Shown here in pieces: positions 7,951 to 14,592 of a stretch of DNA of 39,025 nucleotides; positions within the stretch are counted from its first letter, which is position 1; every line of letters starts with the position of its first letter. The stretch is from Oscillospiraceae bacterium (GTDB lineage Bacteria; Bacillota; Clostridia; Oscillospirales; Oscillospiraceae), in the NCBI GenBank assembly GCA_017428565.1, contig JAFRQP010000100.1, positions 1-39,025 on the forward strand, read 5' to 3'. The position numbers and the translations under genes were made by a program. The notes beneath the pieces are model-generated. The model saw only the letters and a list, made by a program, of their open reading frames with translations. It made no database searches and was not told where the DNA came from.

Positions 7951-8547
7951 TCAGCGGTCGAAAGAGGGGTTCACAGCGTACAGGTTCTTCTGATCCATCT
8001 TCTCCATGGCCAGGCGCAGGCCCTCGCCGAAGCGCTGGTAGTGCACGATCTCCCGCTCCCGCAGGTATCGTATGACCTGATTCACGTCCGGGTCGTCGCT
8101 GAGGCGGAGGATGTTGTCGTAGGTCACCCGGGCCTTCTGCTCCGCTGCCAGATCCTCGTTCAGATCGGCCAGCACGTCTCCCTTGACCGCCATGGAAGCC
8201 GCACTCCAGGGGAAGCCGGAGGCCGCGGTGGGATAGACCCCGGCGGTGTGGTCCACGAAGTAGGCGTCCAGCCCGCTGCGCAGGATCTCCTCCGTGCTCA
8301 TTTTGCGGGTGAGCTGATGGATGATGGCTGCCACCATCTCCATGTGGCCCAGCTCCTCGGTGCCGATGTCGGTCAGGAGGCCCTTCAGCTCGTCATAGGG
8401 CATGGAATATCGCTGGTTCAGATAGCGCATGGAGGCTCCCAGTTCCCCGTCGGGTCCACCGACCTGGGAGATGATGATCTTGGCGAGCTTGGGGTTGGGA
8501 TTTGCGATCTTCACCGGGAATTGCAGCTTTTTTTCATACACAAACAT
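7951..8547 (-). CDS. cotJC: Spore coat protein CotJC, manganese-catalase family
   Basis: This 198-residue protein begins MFVYEKKLQFPVKI and carries the di-manganese ferritin-like ligand pattern TEELGHMEMVAAIIHQL, then a second set around NEDLAAEQKARVTYDNI and EREIVHYQRFGE. These are hallmarks of CotJC and manganese catalases. The family is a spore coat protein of the forespore-containing mother cell; some members degrade hydrogen peroxide. It starts three bases after the stop of the fused cotJA-cotJB gene, with GGGAGG just upstream, so it is the last gene of the operon. Length matches the family. Confidence 0.95.
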   Translation of the reverse strand: MFVYEKKLQFPVKIANPNPKLAKIIISQVGGPDGELGASMRYLNQRYSMPYDELKGLLTDIGTEELGHMEMVAAIIHQLTRKMSTEEILRSGLDAYFVDHTAGVYPTAASGFPWSAASMAVKGDVLADLNEDLAAEQKARVTYDNILRLSDDPDVNQVIRYLREREIVHYQRFGEGLRLAMEKMDQKNLYAVNPSFDR

Positions 8548-8550
8548 CTC

Positions 8551-8997
8551 TCAGCCCTCCCCTCTCTTCCGGTATTCCCAGGGCCAGGGAGCTTCCAGCC
8601 AGGCATAACGCTCCATGCCCAGCTGATCTGTCTGGCAAATAGGCCCGCACAGACGCACCATCCGATCCCGCGCCTCCTTCTGCATGGCAAGGATGGTCTG
8701 ATACAGCGCAAAAATCTCCGTATCTCCCGGATGGGTGTCCAGATAGAGCTCCAGCTCGTCGGCCACAAAGTCGATGGCCATCATTTCCGTCATGGGCGTC
8801 TGCTCCAGATCCGGGTTCACCACATGCAGAAAGGGCAGATCCAGTCCGGGGAACAGAGTCCCGCGGGAAAGCGCCTCCTGGGGCACATAGCGGGGCTCCG
8901 CGCCCTCCTGCATGGGGATATAAGCCGCCGCAAGAGGCGCGGGATCCGGCAGGCTTCCCAGCCGCCAGCGCTCCATGGCAGCACATTGCTTCTCCAA
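8551..8997 (-). CDS. CotJA-CotJB fusion, spore coat assembly protein
   Basis: This 148-residue protein joins two families usually encoded by separate genes. Residues of about 20-63 match CotJA (LAAAYIPMQ, YVPQEALSRGTLFPGLDLPF). Residues of about 70-145 match CotJB (MAIDFVADELELYLDTHPGD, ending EAPWPWEYRKR). The joining segment is HVVNPDLEQTPMTEM. In Bacillus, cotJA, cotJB and cotJC form an operon, and CotJA and CotJC are coat components. The start is TTG at 8997: AGGAGG (9007-9012) lies nine bases away, while the next ATG is 30 bases away. The two domains are in one frame with no stop between them. Confidence 0.85.
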   Translation of the reverse strand: MEKQCAAMERWRLGSLPDPAPLAAAYIPMQEGAEPRYVPQEALSRGTLFPGLDLPFLHVVNPDLEQTPMTEMMAIDFVADELELYLDTHPGDTEIFALYQTILAMQKEARDRMVRLCGPICQTDQLGMERYAWLEAPWPWEYRKRGEG

Positions 8998-9033
8998 AAT
9001 TGCATTCCTCCTGTCTGAGGCAATCCTCGCATC

Positions 9034-9060
9034 ATCCTATGAGGCAGGACGCATTTGGGT
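9034..9060 (-). promoter_or_regulatory. Candidate sporulation (sigma-K/sigma-E type) promoter of cotJ
   Basis: On the minus strand, AC, 17 bases and CATAGGAT (9034-9041) fit the mother-cell pattern AC-N17-CATANNNT. The predicted start is about 14 bases before the ribosome binding site. No sigma-A promoter is apparent here. Confidence 0.45.
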
Positions 9061-9080
9061 GCAAGGAACGCAAACGGAAA

Positions 9081-9114
9081 CGCCGGAGCGGATCTCTGGC
9101 GATCCGCTCCGGCG
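9081..9114 (-). terminator. Terminator of the GNAT-esterase operon
   Basis: A 14-base perfect stem, CGCCGGAGCGGATC with GATCCGCTCCGGCG, is followed on the minus strand by TTTCCGTTT. Confidence 0.85.
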
Positions 9115-9129
9115 CTGTCGGAAGCAGGC

Positions 9130-9906
9130 TTACTTTGTCAGGAATAAATGCAGGAGGTCACGGAAAATCGGCTCCCAGGCGACCTCGTGGTGGATCTGAT
9201 CGGGCTTTACCACATATTTGAGCAAATCCGCCGGATAGAACGCTCTTACGATTTTGTAAGTCCAGGCGAGACTGCGGCGGATGTCCTGCTCCAGCTCGCC
9301 CTCGGCTCCGGTATAGAGATAGAGGAAGGGCTTCTGCTCGATCTTGAGCCCTTGGAGCCAGCGGCGCATGTCCGCCTTGCTGTAAAGATGGAAGGCCGGT
9401 GACAGAACGCCAGCGGCGGAGAAGAGCTCCGGATGGGAAAGTACAGTGAAAAAGGACATGAGACCGCCCATGGAGCTGCCGCAGAAGGCGCGGTTCTCCC
9501 TGCCTGGCTTTACGGGGAAGCGGGCTTCCACCGCGGGGATCAGGGTACTGACCACAAAGTCGTCAAAGATCTCGCCCTGTGGGTCGATAAAGGGGCGATC
9601 CTCTTCCCGGCAAAAGATCTCTCCGATGGATTTGGGCATCAGCTCGTTCGTGCGCCAGGGGTCCGTATTGTGGACGCCGACGATGATAGCCGCCCTGCCG
9701 CTCTTCTGCCGCTCCTCCCGCACCGCCTCCCGGGTGTACCAGCAGCCGAAGCCGGAGCTCTCCTTATCAAAGAGATTCTGCCCGTCGGTCATGTAAATCA
9801 CGGGAAAGGTCTCCCCTTCCTCGTGCGACGGGACAAAAACCCGCACAAGCCGATCCTCCCGCTCCGGATAGGGCAGGGAGAAGGAAAACACTCGTTCTTC
9901 CGTCAT
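9130..9906 (-). CDS. Putative esterase (alpha/beta hydrolase, esterase-D/BesA-like)
   Basis: This 258-residue alpha/beta hydrolase is of the putative-esterase family (PF00756 type), which includes enterobactin and bacillibactin esterases and S-formylglutathione hydrolase relatives. Visible features are VRVFVPSHEE, PVIYMTDGQNLFD and the nucleophile elbow FCGSSMGG, with its catalytic Ser. A late His in DQIHHEVAW fits the third catalytic residue. There is no signal peptide, so it is probably cytosolic. The ATG at 9906 is chosen because it overlaps the upstream GNAT stop (ATGA) and has AAGGGAG about eight bases before it. The substrate is unknown; no siderophore genes are nearby. Confidence 0.85.
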   Translation of the reverse strand: MTEERVFSFSLPYPEREDRLVRVFVPSHEEGETFPVIYMTDGQNLFDKESSGFGCWYTREAVREERQKSGRAAIIVGVHNTDPWRTNELMPKSIGEIFCREEDRPFIDPQGEIFDDFVVSTLIPAVEARFPVKPGRENRAFCGSSMGGLMSFFTVLSHPELFSAAGVLSPAFHLYSKADMRRWLQGLKIEQKPFLYLYTGAEGELEQDIRRSLAWTYKIVRAFYPADLLKYVVKPDQIHHEVAWEPIFRDLLHLFLTK

Positions 9907-10511
9907 GGCGTATTCTCCCTTTCCATGTTGTCTTGTTTCTCCCCGCTTTGTTCGAGCTGAACTTCCGGGAACCATCCCATGTTCAGACGGACTTCGCCGC
10001 GTTCAAGATCCCGGTTCGAGTAGCAGCAGCTGTCAAAGCCGATCAGCGTAAAGCCCTGGTGGAGATAGAAGTCCACGGCGTTCACATTGGACGACTGTGT
10101 TTCCAGGATCAGCGCCCGGTAACGATTCCTGACGGTGAGCTCCTTGGCCAGATCTATCAGTTTTTTGCCGTAGCCCTGTCTTCGCAGCCGCAGGTCGACG
10201 AAAAGCTCCGTCACCATCAGTCGATTTGACCATTCCTCCGGGCAGACCTCGATCACAGCCAGCAGCTTCCCGTCCTCGATAATGCCGAAGGCCCGGGCCT
10301 TTTCCCACCAGTCCTGGTACAATCTATCCTGATTCTCGTCCGGGCGATGGGTAAAGGGCGTTTCAAACCGTTCCTTCCGGATGGAGATCTCAAAGCCTTT
10401 CCCGGTTTTCTGTACGGCGGTATCATAATAAAAGCTTGAGGTATAGGAAAACGGGATCGCGGTTCCCTTCCATATCTCTTTCTCAAGCACCTGAATGACG
10501 TACTCTTTCAT
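9903..10511 (-). CDS. GNAT-family N-acetyltransferase
   Basis: This is a 202-residue protein. A GNAT domain occupies residues of about 75-165: KLLAVIEVCPEEW, LMVTELFVDLRLR, the acetyl-CoA loop RRQGYGKKL, and ALILETQSSNVNAVDFYLHQGF. The first 70 residues are specific to this subgroup. GAGGTGG precedes the ATG at 10511, and a strong promoter lies just upstream. The longer frame reaching 11855 is a shadow of the opposite gene and was cut here. The gene overlaps the esterase by four bases, so the two are co-expressed. The acetyl acceptor is unknown. Confidence 0.88.
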   Translation of the reverse strand: MKEYVIQVLEKEIWKGTAIPFSYTSSFYYDTAVQKTGKGFEISIRKERFETPFTHRPDENQDRLYQDWWEKARAFGIIEDGKLLAVIEVCPEEWSNRLMVTELFVDLRLRRQGYGKKLIDLAKELTVRNRYRALILETQSSNVNAVDFYLHQGFTLIGFDSCCYSNRDLERGEVRLNMGWFPEVQLEQSGEKQDNMERENTP

Positions 10512-10550
10512 TTCCGCCACCTCTTTTAACGGATTTCTGTTTTCATTATC

Positions 10551-10579
10551 ATTATATCGTTTTCCGTGCGTATTTTCAA
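10551..10579 (-). promoter_or_regulatory. Promoter of the GNAT-esterase operon
   Basis: On the minus strand, TTGAAA (10574-10579), a 17-base spacer and TATAAT (10551-10556), close to consensus. Confidence 0.88.
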
Positions 10580-10614
10580 TCATTACCTGCGGAATACGCG
10601 TTTCGTCGCATGCC

Positions 10615-10643
10615 TTTACTTTTTCACAGACATGATGTATAAT
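10615..10643 (+). promoter_or_regulatory. Candidate promoter of the DUF6273-like gene
   Basis: TTTACT (10615-10620), a 17-base spacer and TATAAT (10638-10643), about 34 bases before the ATG. The -35 is weak. A second TATAAT lies at 10651-10656. Confidence 0.5.
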
Positions 10644-10676
10644 ATTTTTATATAATACGCCAAAGGAGAACAAGCC

Positions 10677-11717
10677 ATGTCGGACATCGAACCCAGGCAG
10701 AGCGGGAAGGACGACCGCGCGCCGATGGAGACCCCTGTGGACGGAAAGCAGAAAAAGACCGGGAAGAAAAAGCTGCGGATCGCCCTGGGTGCTGTCGCTG
10801 CGCTGCTGATTTTGGCTGTGGCGACGCTTCTGGCCATTAAGGTGATCGTTCCAAACCTCAGATACAGGGCCGCCGTGCAGCTCTACGAGGACGGAAAGTA
10901 CGAGGAGGCGATCGCCGCCTTTAAGGCGCTGGACGGGTACATGGACAGCGATGAGCTGGCAAGAGACGCCGCTTATGGCGCCGCCGTGGAGCTGTACGAA
11001 GCGGGCAAATTCGAGGAGGCGATCGCCGCCTTTCGCGCGCTGGACGGATACAGGGACAGCGAAGCGCAGTTGGAAAACTGTTATATCGGGAAATACGGAG
11101 AGGAACAATACCATCAGATCCTGAATCTCCAGCCCGGCGACACCTATACCTTCGGCGCCTACGAGCAGGACAACGACATGGCAAACGGCAAAGAACCGCT
11201 GGAATGGATCGTCCTCGAAAGGGACGGAAACAACGTGATGCTGATCAGCAAATATGCGCTGGACTGCCAGCCGTACCATGATCCATACGCAAATGTCACT
11301 TGGGAGACCTGCTATTTGCGGGGCTGGCTGAACGATACTTTTCTGAACGAGGCCTTTAATCCCGAAGAGCAGAACAGCATTCTTATCACTACGGTCACCG
11401 CCGACAGCAACCCGGCCTACAGCGTATCCCCCGGCAACGACACGTGCGACAAGGTCTATCTTTTGAGTATCCCGGAGGCCAATACCTATTTTGCAACGGA
11501 TGCTGACCGCCAGTGCAAGGGTACAGAGTATTGCTATGCGCAGGGCGTTGCGAAGGATGACGACGGCAACAGCTGGTGGCTGCTGCGTTCGCCCGGCTAT
11601 GAGTCCCGCCTCGCCGCTTTTGTCAACAGCTATGGGTCCATCAGTAACCGCGGCGACGGCGTCAACCATACCCGAAGCGCCATCCGACCGGTCATCTGGA
11701 TCAATCTTCTGCCCTAG
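10677..11717 (+). CDS. Membrane-anchored protein with two TPR-like repeats and a DUF6273-like domain
   Basis: This 346-residue protein starts with a charged cytoplasmic tail of about 38 residues. One transmembrane helix (IALGAVAALLILAVATLLAI) follows, then two near-identical repeats of about 40 residues (YRAAVQLYEDGKYEEAIAAF and YGAAVELYEAGKFEEAIAAF), each ending ALDGY-DS, as in single TPR units. The C-terminal 200 residues match the DUF6273 pattern: LEWIVLERDGNNVMLISKYALD, RGWLNDTFLNEAF, SWWLLRSPG and a terminal SAIRPVIWI. This fold is thought to be related to FGE-sulfatase/C-type-lectin domains; no catalytic function is known. AAAGGAG precedes the ATG. The extracellular part may bind a wall or ligand component (inference). 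Confidence 0.8.
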   Translation: MSDIEPRQSGKDDRAPMETPVDGKQKKTGKKKLRIALGAVAALLILAVATLLAIKVIVPNLRYRAAVQLYEDGKYEEAIAAFKALDGYMDSDELARDAAYGAAVELYEAGKFEEAIAAFRALDGYRDSEAQLENCYIGKYGEEQYHQILNLQPGDTYTFGAYEQDNDMANGKEPLEWIVLERDGNNVMLISKYALDCQPYHDPYANVTWETCYLRGWLNDTFLNEAFNPEEQNSILITTVTADSNPAYSVSPGNDTCDKVYLLSIPEANTYFATDADRQCKGTEYCYAQGVAKDDDGNSWWLLRSPGYESRLAAFVNSYGSISNRGDGVNHTRSAIRPVIWINLLP

Positions 11718-11741
11718 CCCTTCAGCACGAAACCCAATATT

Positions 11742-11779
11742 AAGCAGAAAGCCCATCCTTTCGGATGGGCTTTCTGCTT
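11742..11779. terminator. Hairpin terminator with 17-base arms beside the tRNA-Tyr relic
   Basis: AAGCAGAAAGCCCATCC (11742-11758) pairs perfectly with its complement at 11763-11779 across a TTTC loop. It lies 24 bases past the DUF6273-like stop and directly next to the duplicated tRNA 3' end. It can serve transcripts from both sides. Confidence 0.75.
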
Positions 11780-11881
11780 GGTGGGGGAAGGTGGATTCGC
11801 CCGCCTGCGGGCGGGCCTCCTCGCGGCTCTGGAGCGCCACCGGCGCTCCATTCACTCCCGCTCGGCTTCGAATCCACCTTC
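11779..11881. repeat. GC-rich palindromic element bearing a copy of the tRNA-Tyr 3' end
   Basis: The first 21 bases (11779-11799) are identical to 11934-11954, the 3' end of tRNA-Tyr including encoded CCA, acceptor strand and T-arm. Thirteen of these bases (11787-11799) recur inverted at 11869-11881, so the 69 bases between are bounded by inverted repeats. The interior holds two GC hairpins: GCCCGCC/GGCGGGC (11799-11805 with 11810-11816) and TGGAGCGCC/GGCGCTCCA (11830-11838 with 11842-11850). There is no D-arm or anticodon arm, so this copy is not a working tRNA. It looks like a small non-coding repeat element. Confidence 0.8.
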
Positions 11882-11893
11882 ACAAATGCCCAT

Positions 11894-11937
11894 ACCAACA
11901 AGAAGCACTGTCCTTTCGGACAGTGCTTCTTGTTGGT
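11894..11937 (-). terminator. Terminator of the tRNA-Thr/tRNA-Tyr operon
   Basis: A 20-base perfect stem (11894-11913 with 11918-11937) has a GAAA loop on the minus strand. It begins within the CCA end of tRNA-Tyr and ends CTTCTTGTT, which can act as the U-rich part. Confidence 0.75.
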
Positions 11938-12018
11938 GGGGGAAGGTGGATTCGAACCACCGAAGGCATTGCCAGCAGATTTACAGTCTGTCCCCTTTGG
12001 CCACTCGGGAATTCCCCC
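11934..12018 (-). tRNA. tRNA-Tyr (anticodon GTA)
   Basis: This 85-nt class II tRNA has acceptor stem GGGGGAA/TTCCCCC and an encoded CCA (11934-11936). The T-arm is GGTGGTTCGAATCCACC, and a long variable arm is present. The anticodon loop is CTGTAAA, with GTA at 11982-11984. It lies 19 bases downstream of tRNA-Thr. Its final 21 bases are duplicated at 11779-11799. Confidence 0.96.
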
Positions 12019-12037
12019 ATATTCTTTTCGCTCGTGG

Positions 12038-12113
12038 TGGAGCTGGTGGACGGACTCGAACCCCCGACCTGCTGATTACAAATCAGCTGCTCTACCGACT
12101 GAGCTACACCAGC
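12038..12113 (-). tRNA. tRNA-Thr (anticodon TGT)
   Basis: This 76-nt tRNA has acceptor stem GCTGGTG/CACCAGC, discriminator T and an encoded CCA (12038-12040). The D-arm is TAGCTCAGTCGGTAGAGCA and the T-arm is GGGGGTTCGAGTCC. The anticodon loop is TTTGTAA, with TGT at 12078-12080. It is the first gene of a two-tRNA operon with tRNA-Tyr. Confidence 0.96.
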
Positions 12114-12132
12114 ATTTTTCACCGGCCTGATG

Positions 12133-12161
12133 ATAATAGCAAATCAAACCGCATTTGTCAA
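12133..12161 (-). promoter_or_regulatory. Promoter of the tRNA-Thr/tRNA-Tyr operon
   Basis: On the minus strand, consensus TTGACA (12156-12161), a 17-base spacer and TATTAT (12133-12138), 19 bases before the tRNA-Thr 5' end. Confidence 0.9.
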
Positions 12162-12214
12162 CCTTTATTTTCGAAATATTCATTTTCTTCCAGGCGGGCC
12201 TGCAGGATTTGGAA

Positions 12215-12243
12215 TTGCATTCTATCCAAACTTGTGCTATGAT
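12215..12243 (+). promoter_or_regulatory. Promoter of the GH25 lysozyme gene
   Basis: TTGCAT (12215-12220), a 17-base spacer and TATGAT (12238-12243), 35 bases before the ATG. Confidence 0.75.
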
Positions 12244-12278
12244 TTCTGTCGTATTTTGCAGAACCCAGGAGAAGAACC

Positions 12279-13394
12279 ATGAAAACTGCCGTACGCCCGC
12301 AAGCCGGGATCATCCTGCTGCTCGTTCTGGTGCTGTTCGTAGGCATCGCCCTCGGCCTGATGATCGCCCGCCCGCCCCAGCATCCGGAAAGCATAGAAGA
12401 CCCCGAAGAAACAGAGGTCCGGACTGTCGAGGAAAGCCCCGAAGCCACATCCCTCCCTCTTCAGGATCTTGGAGAGATCCTTCCCGAAGTGACAGAGACC
12501 GAGGAAAACGCCGAGGAGCCGCAGACCCCGGAGACCGACACGGTCTTCCACGCCGAGGTGCCCGCTGGCTACATTCAGCGCTTCGCGGAGATCCACGAGG
12601 AGCCGCTGCACCTTGCCGCCGGCGAGGTGTTCCTCTACGACGGCTTTGACTGGATCTGGATGAAGCCGCTGGAGGGCGTCCCTGTAAACGATATGGAAAA
12701 GGACCAGTTCCAGCTCATCGCCGGCCGCCCCACCTACATGGGCGACGCTTATGAGACCCGTCTGGGTGTGGACGTGTCGGAGCACCAGAATGAGATCGAC
12801 TGGAAGAAGGTTGCCCAGTCCGGCGTGGACTTCGCCTATATCCGCATCGGCCGGCGCGGCTATACGGAGGGCGGACTTTTTGACGATCCCTGGTTTGAGA
12901 ACAACTATGACGGCGCATCGAAAGCTGGTCTGCAGGTAGGCGTGTACTTCTATTCCCAGGCTGTCAGCCCGGAGGAAGCCCGGGAAGAGGCCCAGTTCGT
13001 GCTGGACGCTCTGGACGGCAGAAACCTGGATCTGCCCGTGGTGTTCGACTGGGAGAAAATCGACAACGAAGACGCCGATATCGCCCGCACCAACAACCTG
13101 GGCATGGAGCTTCGCACCGAATGCGCCGTGGCCTTCTGCGAGGCCATCCGCGAGGGCGGCTACGACGCCTCCGTCTACTTCAACCGCAATCTCGGCTATT
13201 ACGGCTATGATCTGCGGCAGCTGACCGATTACAGCTTTTGGTTTGCGCTGCCCATCGCGCCGCCGGAGCTCTGCTGGCCAAGCTTCTACTATAAAATGGA
13301 CGTCTGGCAGTTCAGCTTCACGGAGACCGTTCCCGGCATCGAGGGGGAGACGGATCTGAACCTGATGTTTATCCCCATTGAGACAGAAGAATAA
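12279..13394 (+). CDS. Membrane-anchored GH25 family lysozyme (1,4-beta-N-acetylmuramidase)
   Basis: This is a 371-residue protein. An N-terminal signal anchor (AGIILLLVLVLFVGIALGLM) is followed by an acidic, proline-rich linker to about residue 90. A small unassigned domain of about 60 residues comes next. From about residue 160 a GH25 muramidase domain runs to the end: LGVDVSEHQNEIDWKKV with the first catalytic Asp, FAYIRIGRRGY, GVYFYSQAVSPEEAREEA, and VVFDWEKID with the catalytic Glu region. GH25 enzymes cut the peptidoglycan glycan strand. It probably acts on the outer face of the membrane in wall turnover. AGGAGA (12267) precedes the ATG; it has its own promoter and terminator. Confidence 0.92.
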   Translation: MKTAVRPQAGIILLLVLVLFVGIALGLMIARPPQHPESIEDPEETEVRTVEESPEATSLPLQDLGEILPEVTETEENAEEPQTPETDTVFHAEVPAGYIQRFAEIHEEPLHLAAGEVFLYDGFDWIWMKPLEGVPVNDMEKDQFQLIAGRPTYMGDAYETRLGVDVSEHQNEIDWKKVAQSGVDFAYIRIGRRGYTEGGLFDDPWFENNYDGASKAGLQVGVYFYSQAVSPEEAREEAQFVLDALDGRNLDLPVVFDWEKIDNEDADIARTNNLGMELRTECAVAFCEAIREGGYDASVYFNRNLGYYGYDLRQLTDYSFWFALPIAPPELCWPSFYYKMDVWQFSFTETVPGIEGETDLNLMFIPIETEE

Positions 13395-13412
13395 AAGATT
13401 CCGAAAAATGGA

Positions 13413-13446
13413 CCGGGGCGCCGTCACTGACGCCCCGGGATTTTTA
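13413..13446. terminator. Bidirectional terminator between GH25 and aldo-keto reductase genes
   Basis: CCGGGGCG (13413-13420) pairs with CGCCCCGG (13431-13438), followed by TTTTT on the plus strand and ATTTTTC on the minus strand. It serves two convergent genes. Confidence 0.85.
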
Positions 13447-13450
13447 TATC

Positions 13451-14581
13451 TTATTCTTCTTCCTTTTCAAAGGTCTCCGCCACCTTCACCAGCAGGTCGC
13501 GGATGGGCAGATGCTGGGGGCAGACGGACTCGCACTGCCCGCAGCGGACGCAGGCGGAGGCCTTGCCGCCCTCCTTGGTCAGCTCCTCGTAGCGCCGCTC
13601 CTGGTGCCAATCCCGGAAGACCTTCTTCATGTTCATGGCGTGGAAAAGGTCGGGGATGGGGATCTGCATGGGGCAGCCCTCCACGCAGTAGCGGCAGGCG
13701 GTGCATGGAATGGAATTCTGTTCCAGATAGATCTCCCGGACCTTCCGGACAGCCTCCTGCTCCGGCTCGCTCAAGGGCTTGAAATCCTTCATGAAGGAAG
13801 TGTTGTCCCGCATCTGGTCCATGTCGCTCATGCCGGAGAGAACCATGCAGACCTGGGGGAAGCCCGCCGCGAAGCGGATGGCATAGCTGGCGTTGCTGCC
13901 GCCCTGCAGCTCGTCCAGCACCGCCTGGGCCTGCTCCGGCAGCTGGATCAGCGTGCCGCCCTTCACCGGCTCCATGATGAGCACGGGCTTGTTGTGGCGC
14001 GCCAGCACTTCGTATACCGCGCGGCTCTGGACCCCGGGATTCTCAAAGTCCAGGTAGTTGAATTGGATCTGCACTACCTCAAGCTCCGGATAGTCGGAGA
14101 GGATACGCTCCAGCATCTCCGGCGTATCGTGGAAGGAAATGCCGACATGGCGAACCTTGCCCTCCTTCTTCAGCGCAAAGGCCGTCTCATAGGCGCGGCA
14201 TTCCCGAAAATGTTCGTAATTGGAGCTGCCCTGGGCGTGCATGAGGTAGAAGTCGAAATAGTCCACGCCGCAGGCCTCCAGCTGCTGCTGGAAGAGAGGA
14301 CGGATGTCTTCCTCGGTCTTGAAATAATTGCCGGTGAGCTTGTCGGTCAACAGAAATCTGCTTCTGGGATAGCGGCTGGTGAGGCAGGAGCAGATGGCCG
14401 TCTCGCTCTTGCCGCGGATGTAACCGTGGGCGGTGTCAAAGTAATTGAAGCCCTGCTGCAGGAAATGATCCACCATAGAGCCGAATTGCTCCAGATCGAC
14501 CTCCTCCCCCTTCATGGGCAGACGCATGCAGCCGAAGCCGAACTTCCCGTGGATTTCCGGGAAAAAGCGATTGTTTTCCAT
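13451..14581 (-). CDS. Aldo/keto reductase with C-terminal 4Fe-4S ferredoxin domain
   Basis: This is a 376-residue protein. Residues of about 1-270 form the aldo/keto reductase barrel: FGFGCMRLPMKG, NYFDTAHGYIRGKSE with the catalytic Asp and Tyr, LTDKL with the Lys, and YFDFYLMHA with the His. The C-terminus has two iron-sulfur motifs, CTACRYCVEGCPMQIPIP and CVRCGQCESVCPQHLPI, as in the widespread anaerobe subfamily. It likely reduces a carbonyl using NAD(P)H with electron transfer through the clusters; the substrate is unknown. The ATG lies 11 bases after the aminotransferase stop with AGGAGG between, so it is the second gene of that operon. Confidence 0.92.
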   Translation of the reverse strand: MENNRFFPEIHGKFGFGCMRLPMKGEEVDLEQFGSMVDHFLQQGFNYFDTAHGYIRGKSETAICSCLTSRYPRSRFLLTDKLTGNYFKTEEDIRPLFQQQLEACGVDYFDFYLMHAQGSSNYEHFRECRAYETAFALKKEGKVRHVGISFHDTPEMLERILSDYPELEVVQIQFNYLDFENPGVQSRAVYEVLARHNKPVLIMEPVKGGTLIQLPEQAQAVLDELQGGSNASYAIRFAAGFPQVCMVLSGMSDMDQMRDNTSFMKDFKPLSEPEQEAVRKVREIYLEQNSIPCTACRYCVEGCPMQIPIPDLFHAMNMKKVFRDWHQERRYEELTKEGGKASACVRCGQCESVCPQHLPIRDLLVKVAETFEKEEE

Positions 14582-14592
14582 ATGCTCCTCCT

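Noticed and set aside
11779-11799. A second tRNA-Tyr gene
   Set aside because: Only the 3' acceptor strand and part of the T-arm are present; D-arm, anticodon arm and 5' acceptor strand are missing.
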